Shown one piece after another: positions 47,001 through 55,208 of a stretch of DNA of 64,000 nucleotides (position 1 is its first letter; the number at the start of each line of letters is the position of its first letter). A program made the position numbers and the translations under genes. The notes under the pieces are model-generated. The model was not told where the DNA came from. It saw only the letters and a list, made by a program, of their open reading frames with translations, and made no database searches. Source of the stretch: Yamadazyma tenuis (taxonomy: Eukaryota; Ascomycota; Pichiomycetes; Serinales; Debaryomycetaceae); contig NC_089461.1 in NCBI RefSeq assembly GCF_029203305.1, positions 496,001-560,000 on the forward strand, in the 5' to 3' direction.

Positions 47001-49008
47001 TGAACAATTCAATCGATTGGTCTATTGATTCTTCACTCCACTCAATGTTGATAGTCTTATGCAATTGGATTCCACTGATAATTAAATAGTGGAAGGGTTC
47101 ACGGGGATTTGCCAATGAAATATCCAAGTAACTGTCTAATTCTTGGATTGTGTAGTAATAATAAAGACAAATTAATCTCAATGTTTCATCATTTAAATGG
47201 ATACTTGTCATTATATCATTTGCAACAACTTCCTGGTTCACGGATGAACTTTGGATATGTTCAAAGAGATTTATGCACAAAGCAGTAATGAATAGCTCGC
47301 TCAATTCACTGCTTTCACCGAAAAGAGAGACAGTAAAGTTGGGAATTAAGTCAACTAGTCCTAAAATCAAGTGGGCTAATGGTCTCGAATTCAAAAGGTT
47401 TTTGTCATCAATGGTACGGATAGACCCCTGAATTGTGGAGAGGAAGACAATGACCATACTTCCAGATTCTCCTACTTTTCCGTGTTCCATCAACATCTGG
47501 CTTGTTTTCTCTACCTTGCTTTGAAGTATATCCCTATCTTGGGAACCACTGTTCGATTTGTTGTAGATCTCATATTCGTAGTCAATACAAGCTTCAATAC
47601 AAAGTACTGTCATTGGCAGGAAAGGCATTTTAGCTGCCAAGTTGTACAATAGGTTGGATAAGTTTCTTATTCTCTTGTACTGCTTGAATTTTGAAAACAA
47701 GAAATGTAGTTGGGCAATAATGTGGAGTGTGAAAGGTATTGACTCGCTTCTATCACTCAAATTCTTGAGGTGGACTGTAATGGAGTCCAAAAGTTCGAAA
47801 CACTGGCTTGATAAGCTCTTGAGCAGCTTGTAGTTATTCTTCATGTATGTGACAACGGAAGAAATGAAGTCATTATATTTGTCGTGGTCAATTTGTTCTA
47901 AAACCCCTAAGCATGCCAGCAAAAAGGAAGGTTCCGTAAACAAGTCCCTGATCTGACAGCCTATAATCGCTTTATTGAATGTGTCTAAGTCACTCTGGTT
48001 ATTTGAAATGCCCTGAAGAAGGTTTATAAGTTCTGACTTCGACAATGAAGGAGAGTCATCGCTATTCCAAGTAACATCACTCAAGTTGTGCAACTCAGGA
48101 ACTGTTTTAGTTAAATCCTCATAGAATGGTTGGAGTCCTGGAATATTGTCGTATTTTAGATTTGAGGAACTTGTGGTAATCTTACCATTCTTTAGGTACT
48201 GGAATTCAACAATTTTTAGAGTCAACTTGGCAATGACGGCCTCAGCATTGAACTTCGGAAGTTTGGAAAGTTTTCTAGATAACGTGCTGAGACCGTTCAA
48301 AATGGTTATGATGTTTTGGTAGTGCTTAGTGGAGGACTCAGGAGTGGCATGAACGTTTATCCACTTCATGAAGTTACTTGATGTCAAAAACATATCCGGT
48401 AGTACCAGAAGTGAATCGATGCCAAAGATGTCATCGGTACCCAGGTGTGATAGGATGTGTATGTTCTGGGAAACGTACTTTAGCACTGTTTGTAGACTGA
48501 GAAAGTGGAATGCTATTGTAGACTTAACCGTGTCATGTGAATAATTTTGATCATCGAATTGGATTCCTGTGAGGAGGAGGTGTGCTTGATTTGGGTTCTC
48601 TCTTACATATCTAAACGGATGTTTCAGTACTAGAGAAGTCAAAGCCTGGTAGATCACGTTCAAGTGTGCTAACGACTCGCGTAGTAGGTTCATCAGGATG
48701 AGTTTAACGATGAATGATTCATGCTTTTTAAGGCAATTGATAAGTCCAGTTGATGACGGAGACAAGTAGTACAAACATATAAAGCCATTTATGGCAACAG
48801 GACATATTTTTTCAATGATTTTGACATCCTGATGGCTGAATATGCTTTGAATAAAATGGGTCGCATCTGTCTTTGTGGATTTGGTATCATTACAGGCAAC
48901 GTTGTGCTTGCAGGACGAGGATAGCACCAGGCCAGCCGGATACTTTGAAGAAAGAAATGACTCGAAACGGTGGTTGGTTTGAGCCAAGTCAATCTCAGGT
49001 TGGTCCAT
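44023..49008 (-). CDS. ESP1: Separase Esp1 (caspase-like cohesin protease)
   Basis: Esp1 cleaves cohesin subunit Scc1 at anaphase onset after release from securin Pds1. The 1661-aa protein has a long helical TPR/HEAT-like N-terminal region of about 1300 residues and a C-terminal CD-clan protease domain. The catalytic histidine is in FVYVGHGGCEQY (H1539) and the catalytic cysteine in LLFGCSSG (C1569). Upstream of them is the separase signature IPGPTCHSIPWESLGCL near residue 1452, and downstream is LANLWDVTDKDIDKF near 1600. Length is close to the S. cerevisiae enzyme (1630 aa). The upstream region contains a GTGCGCGCAC palindrome 48 bp from the ATG and one arm of a long inverted repeat. It is convergent with MUB1. 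Confidence 0.95.
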   Translation of the reverse strand: MDQPEIDLAQTNHRFESFLSSKYPAGLVLSSSCKHNVACNDTKSTKTDATHFIQSIFSHQDVKIIEKICPVAINGFICLYYLSPSSTGLINCLKKHESFIVKLILMNLLRESLAHLNVIYQALTSLVLKHPFRYVRENPNQAHLLLTGIQFDDQNYSHDTVKSTIAFHFLSLQTVLKYVSQNIHILSHLGTDDIFGIDSLLVLPDMFLTSSNFMKWINVHATPESSTKHYQNIITILNGLSTLSRKLSKLPKFNAEAVIAKLTLKIVEFQYLKNGKITTSSSNLKYDNIPGLQPFYEDLTKTVPELHNLSDVTWNSDDSPSLSKSELINLLQGISNNQSDLDTFNKAIIGCQIRDLFTEPSFLLACLGVLEQIDHDKYNDFISSVVTYMKNNYKLLKSLSSQCFELLDSITVHLKNLSDRSESIPFTLHIIAQLHFLFSKFKQYKRIRNLSNLLYNLAAKMPFLPMTVLCIEACIDYEYEIYNKSNSGSQDRDILQSKVEKTSQMLMEHGKVGESGSMVIVFLSTIQGSIRTIDDKNLLNSRPLAHLILGLVDLIPNFTVSLFGESSELSELFITALCINLFEHIQSSSVNQEVVANDIMTSIHLNDETLRLICLYYYYTIQELDSYLDISLANPREPFHYLIISGIQLHKTINIEWSEESIDQSIELFNQYCFLESNPNEYEIEILSCLVNYLKFNKLHKKLHQLLSPYLCSRDLTGNFQLQCFRFYLLLDLVTVSIYLENYQEAHSLLDSSGMLLKEIFAAGRTSSALSARGLAAWKLLQVQSYIEQRDLVLADNKYEMLLKFVKSKTEFNLSYHSASLGISEKLKNLLLVVNLNFTASELRLRQGRYTASYQNLKTGSKLLLSIIKKITVDVPVKDRVALRWQSASLMSSFCISMIKTLKLLGISREISHYIAELKKLNECNKFPLVNGINHFYLSDNFLLLERNETALSELKKGNQITSLNIDDSLSLLSVSSNLLYYLVEKSDEHIKAFSARQRELVQTLSLPGESFNTVSPFKELIHESQLHLSMFHSSIEPTYQASELDAVRVDVGQIMNSLVNIPAFSSILNSVFSSPCLVDNMVNESQHIRQITDALAEANTKLLLVISNHSFPVHALRNISNQMAHITSVVNSISPISETQRYEIYYLHDFIRSLPIKHERHMREESAAEPEDIFPLSGLKFEHKYDFLGFSEDVKNLLPANWTIITLDIDSGSDELVLARLSKESDYKPICLRLPLKRMMDHGSTASSLSFTGALDKLNAIIKRSDDSIKPQTTSKIRTKEDRTNWWRLRFSLDMKLKEVLELIEYQWLGAFRGIFGNHDEESIQFQNFSNKFHELLYKYLPSFPRDTQLNTQIVGIISQLHLSIGTDADSVEIEKAIVADLIYFIMDSLMYLGEENAYDEVNVDMFHHEFVELMNEFEDKASNPGEHIVLIPGPTCHSIPWESLGCLSDKSVSRMPSIDLLLETLKKNPTFTKQKEKSWNTMYLLNPGGDLVKSEARFSELFESMSSWEGIVGRSPLDNNKFLLDILKKDLFVYVGHGGCEQYIKASSLFKFTNSRKELPPSLLFGCSSGHITTNGMLEPHGNVLNWLTCGSPMVLANLWDVTDKDIDKFTMGVFKLTSLCGEGSSLTVTESVKEGRKYCNLKYLNGSAPIVYGLPLKF

Positions 49009-49071
49009 AACGGAAATAGGTTATTATAATGAGACTGAGTATTCTCTGTTTACAAGTGCGCGCACAACTGC

Positions 49072-49613
49072 AGTTAATCCCATATGAAATGAACACCTCT
49101 CTTATGCAGATGTCATACTCGTCCGATATTAGTTCAGCGAGGAAAAAGAAAAAAGTCGTTGACTACACAGCGTGGTGAAGTCACTCTATGATGGAGTCGA
49201 GCCAATTTTGAAGATGTCGCAACAGATGTGACAATATCTTTTAATTTATAGCGCCAACTTAATTATGGGCATGCTCTTTTGGAACCGCCTTAGTTTGTCA
49301 TTAAAAACAAACAAGGAGCAACTTTCTAAAGAATAGCCAGCACTTATATCAGAGAAGTGACGCCAAGTAAATGGAAATATCGATCAAATATAGTCAAGGG
49401 ATCGTAAGAACGAGGAAGAGAAATGGCAGAAAATTGTAACGAGAAAGTAAGATATTTGGGTGTAGACCAGTCATCTAAAAGTGGATCGAATAATTGCTCT
49501 GATAGCGCCGCCTTTCCGAAGATAGCCAGCCAAATGAAATAAGGGAACGTCAATTTTTAAAAATCCTTTAGACATTTACTTAAGAGAGGTGTTCATTTTG
49601 CGTGGGATTGACT
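49072..49613. repeat. Diverged long-range inverted repeat, arms 43 bp, spacer 456 bp
   Basis: The left arm (49072-49114), read as its reverse complement, aligns without gaps to the right arm (49571-49613) at 35 of 43 positions, including an 18-nt perfect core (TAAGAGAGGTGTTCATTT). The left arm lies within 110 bp upstream of ESP1. Origin is unknown: it may be a remnant of a mobile element or of a duplicated promoter segment. Confidence 0.6.
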
Positions 49614-49792
49614 GTACCATTCGCATCAAAAGATTGACAGGAAAACCTGGCCTTGACACGAAAATACTGTTGCATTCTCTGATAGACTAACTGTTGTATT
49701 CACGAACCCCTTAATAGGATCATGTTCTCTACCAACTCAAAGGAAGGCGTACTTTAGGCTCTTGGATGGTAAGAGACCAATATAAGTAAGAA

Positions 49793-49810
49793 GAGCAGCT
49801 GGTTTAGTGG
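49793..49810 (+). pseudogene. Possible tRNA-Gly 5'-half relic
   Basis: The 12-nt CTGGTTTAGTGG (49799-49810) is identical to the D-arm/box A part of the intact tRNA-Gly at 49946-49957, with GAGCAG just before it resembling the acceptor end. The following bases lose similarity, so no functional tRNA can form. Confidence 0.35.
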
Positions 49811-49939
49811 ACTGCGAAGGTCGAAATTAAAATGTAAGAACTTTGATCAAAAACCATTCAGAGCTAGGGGCCAGTGGTTTGGTTGAAAAGAGAGCTTCGT
49901 AGCCTGAAAAACATAACCACCTGGTTTGAAATTCAACTA

Positions 49940-50010
49940 GCGCAACTGGTTTAGTGGTAAAATCCAACGTTGCCATCGTTGGGCCCCCGGTTCGATTCCG
50001 GGGTTGCGCA
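49940..50010 (+). tRNA. tRNA-Gly(GCC)
   Basis: This 71-nt cloverleaf has no intron. The acceptor stem is GCGCAAC (49940-49946) paired with GTTGCGC (50003-50009), with discriminator A at 50010. The anticodon stem CAACG/CGTTG encloses loop TTGCCAT with anticodon GCC. The T arm is CCCGG/CCGGG with loop TTCGATT, and box A (TGGTTTAGTGG) and box B (GGTTCGATTCC) are intact. A T5 run at 50018-50022 serves as the Pol III terminator. All stems pair perfectly, so the gene is very likely functional. Confidence 0.97.
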
Positions 50011-50349
50011 TTTCTTCTTTTTGCTTTCTCTATACTCTTTAGAACTTACATGCAGCAAAAAGTAGTAAGAGAAGTAGTATGGTAGCACTATTTGTTGTAA
50101 TCATTTTAAGGCCCGATTAAATTTTTATTGCACTCGCGACTCAAAGGTAGACGAGAAGTTGAGTCAGGTGACCTTGAAGGGTTCCAGCACTCCTAAAGGT
50201 TCTTTATACAGAACAATTGAATTCAGAGACGTCAATACAATGCTTGAGAGTATAGTGTTGAATTAATGCAAGAAGACTTCACGGACTGGTGGAGGGCTTT
50301 ATTCTTCCTTTACACTTGTATATGTGCTTCTTTGCAAATACCGTCCTCT

Positions 50350-50388
50350 AATCGGTCGCAGTCCAGGATTCGATTCCCAAGTTGGGCA
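50350..50388 (+). pseudogene. Possible tRNA 3'-half relic
   Basis: GGATTCGATTCCC at 50367-50379 is a near box B, followed by AAGTTGGGCA, which resembles the GGTTGCGCA end of the intact tRNA-Gly 378 bp upstream. A T-rich, C-rich tail follows, as after the intact gene. The 5' half is not recognisable here, so this looks like a decayed copy. Confidence 0.4.
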
Positions 50389-50560
50389 TTGTTCCTTCTC
50401 TTCGAATGAGCTGTGTCTGGGCTATATAGCTTGGGACAATGGACATTACCCTGCAATGACATTTCATGTTGTGTGATACAATTCAATTTCTTCTATTCGT
50501 GCACCAATAACATTTTGAAATATCTAATTTTTCCTCATTGTGTGATTTTCACAGAATTAA

Positions 50561-50797
50561 ATGGCTGCAAAAAGAGACAACAAACAACAGCACCGCACAA
50601 AAAGAGACTATAAACCAATAAGCTACATCGTAGGAGATCCGGATATTCCCAGTTCCCTAGATTTCAGAGTGGAAAAACATATAGCAACTCCAATATTTGA
50701 CCAATTTGCTGAAGTATTAAAATCACGGTTCTTACGTCTCCCATACATCTTAGTGGGAAGGACTTCACAATACTTCAGGTTTAGTAACATCCTATGA
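50561..50797 (+). CDS. Small open reading frame, 78 aa, unknown
   Basis: An ATG opens a 78-codon frame with a very basic N-terminus (MAAKRDNKQQHRTKRDYK) and a more balanced remainder with an IVGDPDIPSS stretch. It is not recognised. It sits in an otherwise gene-poor gap, and a T-rich tract ending in CAG just before the ATG (TTTTCACAG near 50546-50554) could be a splice acceptor of a longer gene whose 5' exon I could not find. It could equally be a chance frame or the remnant of a lost gene. Confidence 0.25.
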   Translation: MAAKRDNKQQHRTKRDYKPISYIVGDPDIPSSLDFRVEKHIATPIFDQFAEVLKSRFLRLPYILVGRTSQYFRFSNIL

Positions 50798-51610
50798 TCA
50801 CACTGACGTCAGCAGTAACTACATATCAACCTCACTTCATATCTGATCTCCAATCCCCTCAATATCACCAGCATAAGATATTCCCCAAAAATGGCAAACG
50901 AGCACATTTAAAGCTCGTCTATCTCCCAACAATAAGAAGCGAGAACACCAAGTAATCTCACGCACTACCCATCTATGCACCCATCACATAACCCAAACAT
51001 ACTACCAACATTTTGGGACACCGGCAACACTCCAGATTCCTATGCTTGCGAATCGGCGGACTTCCTTGCGTGATGGTTCCATCATCGGTATCCCCAAGGT
51101 TCCCGGCCGTAAACGAGAAACATCGAAAACGGTTAAAACCTAAACAAGCGCAAAACACAATAAATTCACGCGAGTTTCCCAGGCTGTTTGATACCTCATC
51201 AGCATTGTAGAAGAAGGCAGCTGGCAGCGGTTAGCCGCCAGGAACTTTTACACGGTGCAAAGATCGTCTAACTACTACAGCATGTAGGCGCCCGAAGCAA
51301 GGTGTGCTGATAAATACACGGGAAGACCAGTTAGCGTACAAATGACCCTCCCATAGCATCATCAGCACCATCAACACCACCAGGGGTTCGGTGTCAATCT
51401 CTTAGTTAATGTATAATTATATGGATCGCCCTCAGTTTGCTCAATTGGGAATTAACTTGGAATTGCTTCGATTGCAAAAGTACAAGCTCCGAGTAAAAGC
51501 GCGATTTTGTGTCACTTGAAGGGTCCTTGGCCAATACTCGTCTATGCCTTTGAATATTTTATAAATTAACACAACTCCAATCGACTTCTTTTTGTGCGGT
51601 TTTGTACACC

Positions 51611-52276
51611 ATGTCGAGGAGAACGAAGGACCTTTTCGACCAACTTGTATTTGATGATTTTGACGAAGAGCTCTTGCTGGAGGCCCAACCGTCCCGGTTC
51701 AAAGGCATAGCCCATGGGCTGAGAGCATCCAAAAACTACCCCCAATTACCTCACTACCACGACAAGGAACAAGAGGACACCGGTGCCGATGCTGATGTTG
51801 AAGAGGATACGTACGATTACTTTGATTTGTATGAACTGGATCAGCAACTGGATTCCCCGTCCCAATCGGTTTTCTCGGATCACCATGAGCGCTACTCATC
51901 CCACCGACGTGGAGATACCAGTACTCCCCGGTCACCAGACACGTCAATGCTGGATATACTAGAACAGCTTGACAATGGTGGAAACAAACACAGAGGTATT
52001 CCTGACCTCCCGCCGCGAGACTCGATATTCCACTTAAACCACCGTCAGTATTTGGAGGACTTGAACATTATTGGCTCCGGAGTCACCAGCAACAAGCAGA
52101 TACTTGAGTGTATGGAACAAATGATACAGGAGGAAAACGACCGAATTTTGGAACAGTTGGAGCTGTTTGTGGATGAGGTTCGAGGCAGCGTAGCACACAA
52201 TACGTTTAAGATCAGGTTTGGCAGGGGAAAAATATACACCACGCGACGGGGTGGTCCCCTTGTTCAGTCCCGTTGA
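51611..52276 (+). CDS. Unidentified acidic protein, 221 aa
   Basis: The ATG at 51611 (MSRRTKDLFDQLVFDDF) is preferred; three more codons upstream open only with TTG. I do not recognise the product. The first 90 residues are acidic with a run of Asp/Glu (DTGADADVEEDTYDYFDLYELD). The middle is Ser/His-rich, and residues ~130-200 form an amphipathic helical region (IIGSGVTSNKQILECMEQMI then EENDRILEQLELFVDEV). The C-terminus is basic (KIRFGRGKIYTTRRGG). There is no membrane span or signal peptide. It ends 265 bp before the SYN8-like start on the same strand. Composition and length suggest a regulatory or adaptor protein; no function should be assigned. Confidence 0.65.
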   Translation: MSRRTKDLFDQLVFDDFDEELLLEAQPSRFKGIAHGLRASKNYPQLPHYHDKEQEDTGADADVEEDTYDYFDLYELDQQLDSPSQSVFSDHHERYSSHRRGDTSTPRSPDTSMLDILEQLDNGGNKHRGIPDLPPRDSIFHLNHRQYLEDLNIIGSGVTSNKQILECMEQMIQEENDRILEQLELFVDEVRGSVAHNTFKIRFGRGKIYTTRRGGPLVQSR

Positions 52277-52540
52277 GATGCTGAGGGCCAGCCTGGAACG
52301 ACTAATGATATTCATTTCTTGATGTTTTAATAGACCTTATATATTCTTAAATGGCATACTTTTGATACAACCTGGAGGAATTGTGAAGACCAGCAGTCGG
52401 TGCCATAAGCCGGCTGTGGTCCGCCATGTATTTGGTGCTCTTCACGTTCCCAAACAAGTACGCATATTTTCACTATGCCCAGTCTCATTTTGCAACTACA
52501 AAAGTCACTTCGCACTCCTTATCGCACTCAGTACATCACC

Positions 52541-53314
52541 ATGAGCTTGTTTGCAAAAACACAAACATTAATAAACCAGTTGGAGTCCACCATAGATGAA
52601 CGCAAACAGCTCTTCAGCCTCAAACTAGAGCCCTCCACCAACGACAACTTTGATCTCATCAATTTGCTCGACAAAATCTCCAAAAATCTTAATTACCTCC
52701 AGGATGACTGTAAGGATAGTGGCAACTACCAAAGACTAGAAACCACCGTAGACCGGTTCAACAGCAATATAGACAGTTTAAGCCATGATACATCTATTCA
52801 GATTGACGAATACAAGTTCAAAATCAAGACCAGAAGAGAGCCTGTGGTGAAGGAAGCCAAGTCTGTGAGATTCCAAGATGATAATGATGACAATGAAGAA
52901 AACCTCCGAAACGAACTCATGGGAACACGAACCTTCCGTCCGTATAGAGATGTTCCTGATGCCGATCTGGAGTTCGACGATGCACTGGAAACGTCGCAGG
53001 ATTCAAATCTTAACAACCAGCAAATGTTTGCTCAGCATCAACAACAGCTTCTTACGCAAGACGACGACTTGGATGTGTTACATGAGTCGGTGAAAATCCA
53101 GAAGCTGATGGGGCTCAACATTAACCAGGAGTTGGATGAACATTTGATCATCTTGAACGACTTGGAAAATGGAGTCGACGTGGCTCACAGACGAGTAAGA
53201 AACACCAATAACCGCTTAAATGAGTTCAGAAGCAAAGTGCAAGAGAACGGGTCTCTTGTTACGATAATTGTGCTCACAGTGATTCTTATTCTTCTATTGG
53301 TAGTATTAAACTAA
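52541..53314 (+). CDS. SYN8: Syntaxin-8-like endosomal SNARE (Syn8)
   Basis: The ATG at 52541 (MSLFAKTQTLINQLEST) gives 257 aa, the usual Syn8 size (255 aa in S. cerevisiae); an upstream in-frame ATG at 52475 would add 22 residues. An N-terminal helical bundle covers about residues 1-100. A SNARE motif spans about 170-230 (QDDDLDVLHESVKIQKLMGLNINQELDEHLIILNDLE region), with the zero-layer glutamine expected in INQELDEH. A single C-terminal anchor (VTIIVLTVILILLLVVLN) ends the protein, which is the Qc-SNARE layout. Syn8 acts in fusion at endosomes. Another Qc-type SNARE such as Tlg1 is less likely, given the length and linker. Confidence 0.7.
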   Translation: MSLFAKTQTLINQLESTIDERKQLFSLKLEPSTNDNFDLINLLDKISKNLNYLQDDCKDSGNYQRLETTVDRFNSNIDSLSHDTSIQIDEYKFKIKTRREPVVKEAKSVRFQDDNDDNEENLRNELMGTRTFRPYRDVPDADLEFDDALETSQDSNLNNQQMFAQHQQQLLTQDDDLDVLHESVKIQKLMGLNINQELDEHLIILNDLENGVDVAHRRVRNTNNRLNEFRSKVQENGSLVTIIVLTVILILLLVVLN

Positions 53315-53401
53315 ATATATTTACATTAGCGTGAATAGACACAGAAGCCAGTGCCATGTCTTAGTCCGTCATTGTAATTGCAAATTTTATGGACGTCACA
53401 A

Positions 53402-53824
53402 TTAGAAGTTGAAGTCGTCATTCTCCTCTTCTTCTTCGCTGAAGAACCAAATGAATATGATGATGTCCACGTAAACAATCAACCCTCCAATAATACTCAT
53501 TAACATCGAGCCCACTTCAATCAAATGACAGTGGTAAAACACAATCGGCAAGCTCACTCCACTAACAATCAAAGTTCCGGTGATGTACTTGCACAACTCC
53601 TGCAACTGTGAAGGGTTGCTGCCATGATCATTACTGAAAGTCAAGAAATCGTCTCGGGTGCTCTCGATGGTATTTGCAAGGATGTTGGGTAATGGGGCCA
53701 CCAAGAAAATGAATATTACCCAAAGGGGCTTATAGTTGTTGAATAATGCACATGACAAGAGGATAAGCAAAAACCCCGAGGCTAGAAATGCCGATAAAAA
53801 GATGATTTTATTGAGTGGGTTCAT
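53402..53824 (-). CDS. VPS55: Late-endosome to vacuole sorting protein Vps55
   Basis: The protein is 140 aa, the same length as S. cerevisiae Vps55, with four hydrophobic spans (about 5-25, 33-52, 82-100 and 105-128). The family signature APLPNIL lies at the end of span two and SLPIVFYHCHLI in span three. Vps55 forms a complex with Vps68 in the late endosome membrane and acts in transport to the vacuole; it is related to the mammalian OB-RGRP/LEPROT family. The C-terminus is acidic (EEEEENDDFNF). A TGCGCAC element lies 35 bp upstream. It is convergent with the SYN8-like gene, and both act in endosomal traffic. Confidence 0.92.
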   Translation of the reverse strand: MNPLNKIIFLSAFLASGFLLILLSCALFNNYKPLWVIFIFLVAPLPNILANTIESTRDDFLTFSNDHGSNPSQLQELCKYITGTLIVSGVSLPIVFYHCHLIEVGSMLMSIIGGLIVYVDIIIFIWFFSEEEEENDDFNF

Positions 53825-53968
53825 TAGAGGGAGTTATACTGGGTCGCCAAAAAATGAATGCGCACATTCCCGTAGGTAATTATTAGCACAACATGTCATA
53901 AAACTATTCACAGATATATCGAATATCAAACATCCCATCCAAACTATTTACAATAACCAAGTTGGGCT

Positions 53969-54919
53969 TCACTTCCAGAACCAACCTTGGGGCTTTTCAT
54001 CCCCCTTAACTTCATCAACCAGTTGAGTTTGCCAGTCTTGCCCAAAAGGTTTACTCTTGGTGATGGTGGTGGTTAGGGAAGTACCATCGTCAAAATACTG
54101 AATCTTGGTTTCTTTGAACACAGTGTCGTTATTGGTGTTGGTCTCGTAGTTAGTCTCGGTGCTCAGAGAAACTACTCTCCTCGATGAGTCCGAATCTTTA
54201 CCGACCGGCTGCAACTCACGACTCTTCTCCCTTTCCTTTCTTAACTGTTTCTTCTCTTCTCTAAGCTGGTTTCTCCATTGGCGTCTTTGCTCCTTGATAT
54301 TTCTATGCATGATAGCCTTCCAGTTCATATAGTCTTCGAATTGGCTGAAAAACATTCCCTGGTCTCCCAAATCGTACTGGCCGGCATCAGGGTTGATTCC
54401 ACGGGTTACCACTTCTTTCTGAAATTCCTCCTTCGTCAAGAGATATCCAGGAAACCGGCTGTCTCTCAACGCCAACACCTTGTTAGGGATCTCAGCGTTG
54501 GGGAACAAACACCGCCAGTGGCCATGGGTGTCGTAGAGTTGTTGTCCCTTCTTGTCAATACACTCATTGTATTTTCTGATGGAAGGGGTCCCAAAGCTGA
54601 ACAATCCGAGCCCGGAGAAGTTGCCAAAGCCAAACCCACGACGACGGCCGCCTTCACAACCCAGGAGAGATTCCCGGTCTGGTGATGGTTCGCCCAGGCG
54701 CTTTTCGTAGATGCTGGGGAATTCCCAAGTGTCTTTGCGTAAAGCCCACTCCTCAAAGTTCTTCCAGGCGGTAGGATCATCCATCACCTGCTTGGCGATA
54801 TCATTGAACCCATTGAAGGATTCCAGAGTCAAGCTGAGTAAGGATGTGGTGAGAGCTTTGAAGTTGTCCTTCACTTCGTTCAAGTGTTGGTTAAATTCTT
54901 TGTCTGAGTCTTTAGACAT
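53969..54919 (-). CDS. MPM1: Mitochondrial protein Mpm1-like
   Basis: The ATG at 54917-54919 (MSKDSDKEFNQHL) gives 316 aa; the frame is open further upstream only from a GTG. The protein has a helical N-terminal part, then a Gly/Phe-rich stretch (GFGFGNFSGLGLFSFG, about residues 98-113), then a conserved block. The block reads KYNECIDKKGQQLYDTHGHWRCLFPNAEIP, of which KYNECIDKKG at about 119 and GHWRCLFP at about 136 are the key parts. A charged coiled coil and a C-terminal QGWFWK end follow. This matches Mpm1, a mitochondrial membrane-associated protein of yeasts whose molecular function is not settled. Two TGCGC-type elements lie within 70 bp upstream. Confidence 0.8.
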   Translation of the reverse strand: MSKDSDKEFNQHLNEVKDNFKALTTSLLSLTLESFNGFNDIAKQVMDDPTAWKNFEEWALRKDTWEFPSIYEKRLGEPSPDRESLLGCEGGRRRGFGFGNFSGLGLFSFGTPSIRKYNECIDKKGQQLYDTHGHWRCLFPNAEIPNKVLALRDSRFPGYLLTKEEFQKEVVTRGINPDAGQYDLGDQGMFFSQFEDYMNWKAIMHRNIKEQRRQWRNQLREEKKQLRKEREKSRELQPVGKDSDSSRRVVSLSTETNYETNTNNDTVFKETKIQYFDDGTSLTTTITKSKPFGQDWQTQLVDEVKGDEKPQGWFWK

Positions 54920-55208
54920 GATATGGAATGAATAGGGTGAATCAAAAAATGACCAGGGATGTGCGCGAAGTTGCAACCTTTCTGCGCACACCTCAGCGAA
55001 ATAGGTGGAAGCTTCGATCCATTATGTGATGTGTATTGTTCAAAGACAAACATGCTAAATATGGCATTTTCGTGTTGAAGATAAGGCTATGAACGGAGCC
55101 TCATAGTCACGGAGACCAAATGAATATGAATAAAAGTATGAATGGAGCTCAATGATGAACAGTCGGAATGCTAGTTTAGGTTTGCGTCAAGCAATCCATG
55201 AAAATTGG
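54920..55208. other. Intergenic region upstream of MPM1
   Basis: This 289-bp region holds TGCGCAC at 54983-54989, TGCGCG near 54960, and AT-rich sequence with repeated ATGAATATGAATAA-type words near 55118-55140. No gene is supported. If the small frame at 55209 is not real, the gap extends to 55492. Confidence 0.35.

Larger units (their letters stand above)
49009..49939. other. Gene-free region upstream of ESP1 and tRNA-Gly
   Basis: No coding frame of note is present over 930 bp. It contains both arms of a diverged inverted repeat (49072-49114 and 49571-49613). At 49793-49810 there is a sequence resembling the 5' half of the neighbouring tRNA-Gly. Purine-rich sequence fills 49380-49460. No LTR ends or target-site duplications were found by eye. 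Confidence 0.45.
50011..51610. other. Gene-poor region with tRNA relic and one small open frame
   Basis: Over 1.6 kb the only items I can support are the tRNA terminator, a tRNA 3'-half relic near 50350-50388, and a 78-codon frame at 50561-50797. There is also a CAT/CAC-rich patch near 51357-51384, and the promoter of the gene at 51611 with an AT-rich stretch near 51400-51425. No transposon protein, LTR or long direct repeat was seen. Confidence 0.4.

Noticed and set aside
49009..50400. Solo LTR of a Ty-like retrotransposon
   Set aside because: tRNA-adjacent LTRs are common in yeasts, but I found no TG...CA-bounded direct repeat, primer-binding site or target-site duplication by eye.
49009..51610. 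Centromere
   Set aside because: Considered because the gap is gene-poor, but it contains an apparently functional tRNA gene and only one short inverted repeat. Nothing in sequence alone proves centromere identity, and CENP-A data would be needed.
55089..55108. Small hairpin (CTATGA...TCATAG) upstream of MPM1
   Set aside because: A 6-bp stem with an 8-nt loop is expected by chance in AT-rich DNA, and no function is indicated.
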